Below are positions 62,755-64,000 of a stretch of 64,000 nucleotides of DNA, piece by piece. A program made the translations under genes and the position numbers. Source of the DNA: Niastella sp. (lineage in GTDB: Bacteria; Bacteroidota; Bacteroidia; Chitinophagales; Chitinophagaceae); NCBI GenBank assembly GCA_016710595.1, contig JADJVM010000005.1:124001-188000 (forward strand), read 5' to 3'. Numbering within the stretch: position 1 is the first letter of the stretch; the number at the start of each line of letters is the position of its first letter. The notes below the pieces were generated by a model. It was not told the origin of the DNA and did not search any database. It saw only the letters and a list, made by a program, of their open reading frames with translations.

Positions 62755-63459
62755 ATGATAACAGGAGAACGCAGATACAAACATCTTTTTTTTGATCTTG
62801 ACCATACCCTATGGGATTTTGATGTAAATGCAAAAATTGCAATTACTGAAGTTTATCAAATATTCAACCTGGACAAGTTTGCAGCTTTCGATGAATTTTA
62901 CCAGAATTATTTAGTACACAATGCAACCTTATGGAACCGTTACGAAAAAGGTTTTATAAGTGTAGATGAATTAAAATGGCGGCGTATGTGGCGTACCCTG
63001 CTCGATTTTAAAATCGCAAATGAAACATTGGCAAAAGAAATGAGCCTTCAATTTTTAGAAATACTCCCACATCAAAAAGCAGTGTTCCCCTATACTTTTG
63101 AAATATTAGATTACCTGGCCGAAAAAAATTATACGCTCCACCTGATTACAAATGGTTTTGAAAAAACACAATGGAAAAAATTACAAAATAGTTCGCTCGA
63201 CAAATATTTTACTGCTGTTATCACTTCCGAAGCCAGCAACAGCCTAAAGCCAAAGAAAGAAATATTTGAATATGCTTTAGCCAAAGCAAATGCCAACTTA
63301 CCCCAAAGCATTATGATTGGAGACAACCAGGATGCCGATATACAAGGCGCCATCAATGCCGGGATGGATTCTGTTTTTGTAAATCATATACAGGCAGAAA
63401 ACAGGTTGAAACCTACTTATATGATAACTCATTTACAAGAACTTGAAAATATTTTTTGA
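62755..63459 (+). CDS. YjjG-family HAD phosphatase (noncanonical pyrimidine nucleotidase-like)
   Basis: 234 residues. HAD motif I FFDLDHTLWDFD with catalytic Asp pair, cap domain about 18-100, motif II LITNGFEKTQ (Thr), motif III Lys in SLKPKKEIFEYAL and motif IV IGDNQDADIQGAINAGM. The YjjG group removes phosphate from unusual pyrimidine nucleotides. Its end is 3 bases from the convergent last gene. Confidence 0.88.
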   Translation: MITGERRYKHLFFDLDHTLWDFDVNAKIAITEVYQIFNLDKFAAFDEFYQNYLVHNATLWNRYEKGFISVDELKWRRMWRTLLDFKIANETLAKEMSLQFLEILPHQKAVFPYTFEILDYLAEKNYTLHLITNGFEKTQWKKLQNSSLDKYFTAVITSEASNSLKPKKEIFEYALAKANANLPQSIMIGDNQDADIQGAINAGMDSVFVNHIQAENRLKPTYMITHLQELENIF

Positions 63460-63462
63460 GTA

Positions 63463-64000
63463 CTAATTTACTTTATAAATATTTATGAAAGAATATATCA
63501 TCCCTGTGGAAAGTGTTACTGTACCTGAACCATTAGTACGATTGGTGCTAAACTTTAATTTTTGACCCTGGTTTAACTTATAAAGACGATTATAATATAG
63601 CACTACACTTGTAGTGGCAAAAGCAGGAAACCCGGCATCTGCATAACCAAAATAAATTCCAGGAGGAGGCTCTACCTTAAATGAAACCCTGTTATCTAAA
63701 GACGTATTCAATCCGGTAGCGGTATAACGTAACTGTACATTTAATTGATAAAGACCTGATTCGGGAGCAATAAATACACTATCATCAAATACATCCCCAT
63801 CATCTATCAACTCATTTCTTAAACGCAGAAGTTGATAAGTTGTATTCGTTACAGTAACTGTTTCGGAATTAAGAAAAGTAACACTAGCGCCTTGTGCAGC
63901 CTTTGGTAGTTGCCAGGTTGCATTTCCCTGGCTATCACTGGTAAGTGTTTTATTTACGCCTGGCGATCCTCCTCTGATTCTTAAATTACCATTCACATCC
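63463..64000 (-). CDS. C-terminal part of a C1q/TNF-like jelly-roll surface protein (5' end outside window)
   Basis: The frame is open to the right edge; GTG at 63996 is not the true start (an Asp codon precedes it). 179 residues are visible. A repeat-like lead-in (NGNLRIRGGSPGVNKTLTSD, GNATWQLPKAAQG) is followed by a domain with FIAPESGLYQLNVQLRYTA, RVSFKVEPPPG, LYYNRLYKLNQGQKLKFS and a terminal YSFINIYKVN strand, the pattern of C1q/TNF-type trimeric jelly rolls. The lead-in resembles those of large phage-tail-like or adhesin proteins of Bacteroidota. Size and role are unknown. Confidence 0.75.
   Translation of the reverse strand, partial: DVNGNLRIRGGSPGVNKTLTSDSQGNATWQLPKAAQGASVTFLNSETVTVTNTTYQLLRLRNELIDDGDVFDDSVFIAPESGLYQLNVQLRYTATGLNTSLDNRVSFKVEPPPGIYFGYADAGFPAFATTSVVLYYNRLYKLNQGQKLKFSTNRTNGSGTVTLSTGMIYSFINIYKVN

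Noticed and set aside
1..64000. tRNA, rRNA, insertion sequence, integrase, prophage or conjugation genes
   Set aside because: I looked through the spacers and gene list and recognised none; without a covariance search a divergent small RNA could be missed.

Overview
The window looks like an ordinary chromosomal segment of a Bacteroidota bacterium, most likely a Chitinophagaceae-type member of the Chitinophagales. This rests on AT-rich DNA, many start-proximal TAnnTTTG (-7) promoter boxes, gliding and type IX secretion genes (gldC, a gldE-like gene, porT, a metalloprotease with a type IX sorting tail), a BatD protein, an H1-like/DksA fusion protein and a eukaryote-like IleS. No rRNA, tRNA, IS element, prophage or CRISPR array was recognised. 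Family names come from reading the sequences by eye; no database search was run.

Layout. 0-22 kb is mostly housekeeping: 3' part of mfd, gyrB, an AraC regulator, ileS with an overlapping H1/DksA-like gene, an MsbA-like exporter, rbfA, a LolC/E-like permease, a stand-alone transketolase N-terminal half, a WecA/TagO-like enzyme, frr, dnaX and the pyruvate dehydrogenase E2 subunit.

22-32 kb is a minus-strand accessory block that I read as an arsenosugar (possibly arsenolipid) gene set. Upstream are an ECF sigma gene broken by an in-frame amber codon, a membrane protein, a zinc-finger anti-sigma-like protein and a small Cys-rich exported protein. Then comes a tightly coupled operon: AhpD-like protein, ArsS radical SAM enzyme, purine nucleoside phosphorylase, two arsenosugar-associated transferases and a thioredoxin-like protein, followed by a small membrane protein, a Cys-rich flavodoxin-like oxidoreductase and a fatty acid hydroxylase. 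No ArsM methyltransferase gene is present. The operon is interrupted by a GxxExxY-family (PD-(D/E)XK nuclease-like) gene and a 1.28 kb tandem array of 17 hairpin-forming units of about 76 bp. This gene-plus-array is the most unusual object in the window. An inverted fragment of the repeat lies on the other side of the nuclease gene and encodes the last residues of the neighbouring protein.

32-48 kb: MscS channel, GbsR-like regulator, a three-gene oxidoreductase operon, two exported proteins, YkuK-like protein, engB, ubiE/menG with porT, a phytase-like esterase, purA, an extremely acidic protein, pabB, an MltD-like transglycosylase, gatA and tatA. 48-64 kb: a 41-residue lipoprotein, rplS, rny, a gldE-like gene, a glycosyltransferase, gldC, a YqeY-like gene, a cvpA-like gene, a hydrolase, a CBS protein, a POTRA/barrel protein, nadK, a two-component system, batD, an SDR, a YjjG-like phosphatase, and a truncated gene for a jelly-roll surface protein at the right edge.

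Starts were moved from the longest reading frame where a promoter box or signal peptide demanded it (araC, ileS, engB, ubiE, batD, the exported proteins, the YqeY-like gene, the AhpD-like gene, the histidine kinase).
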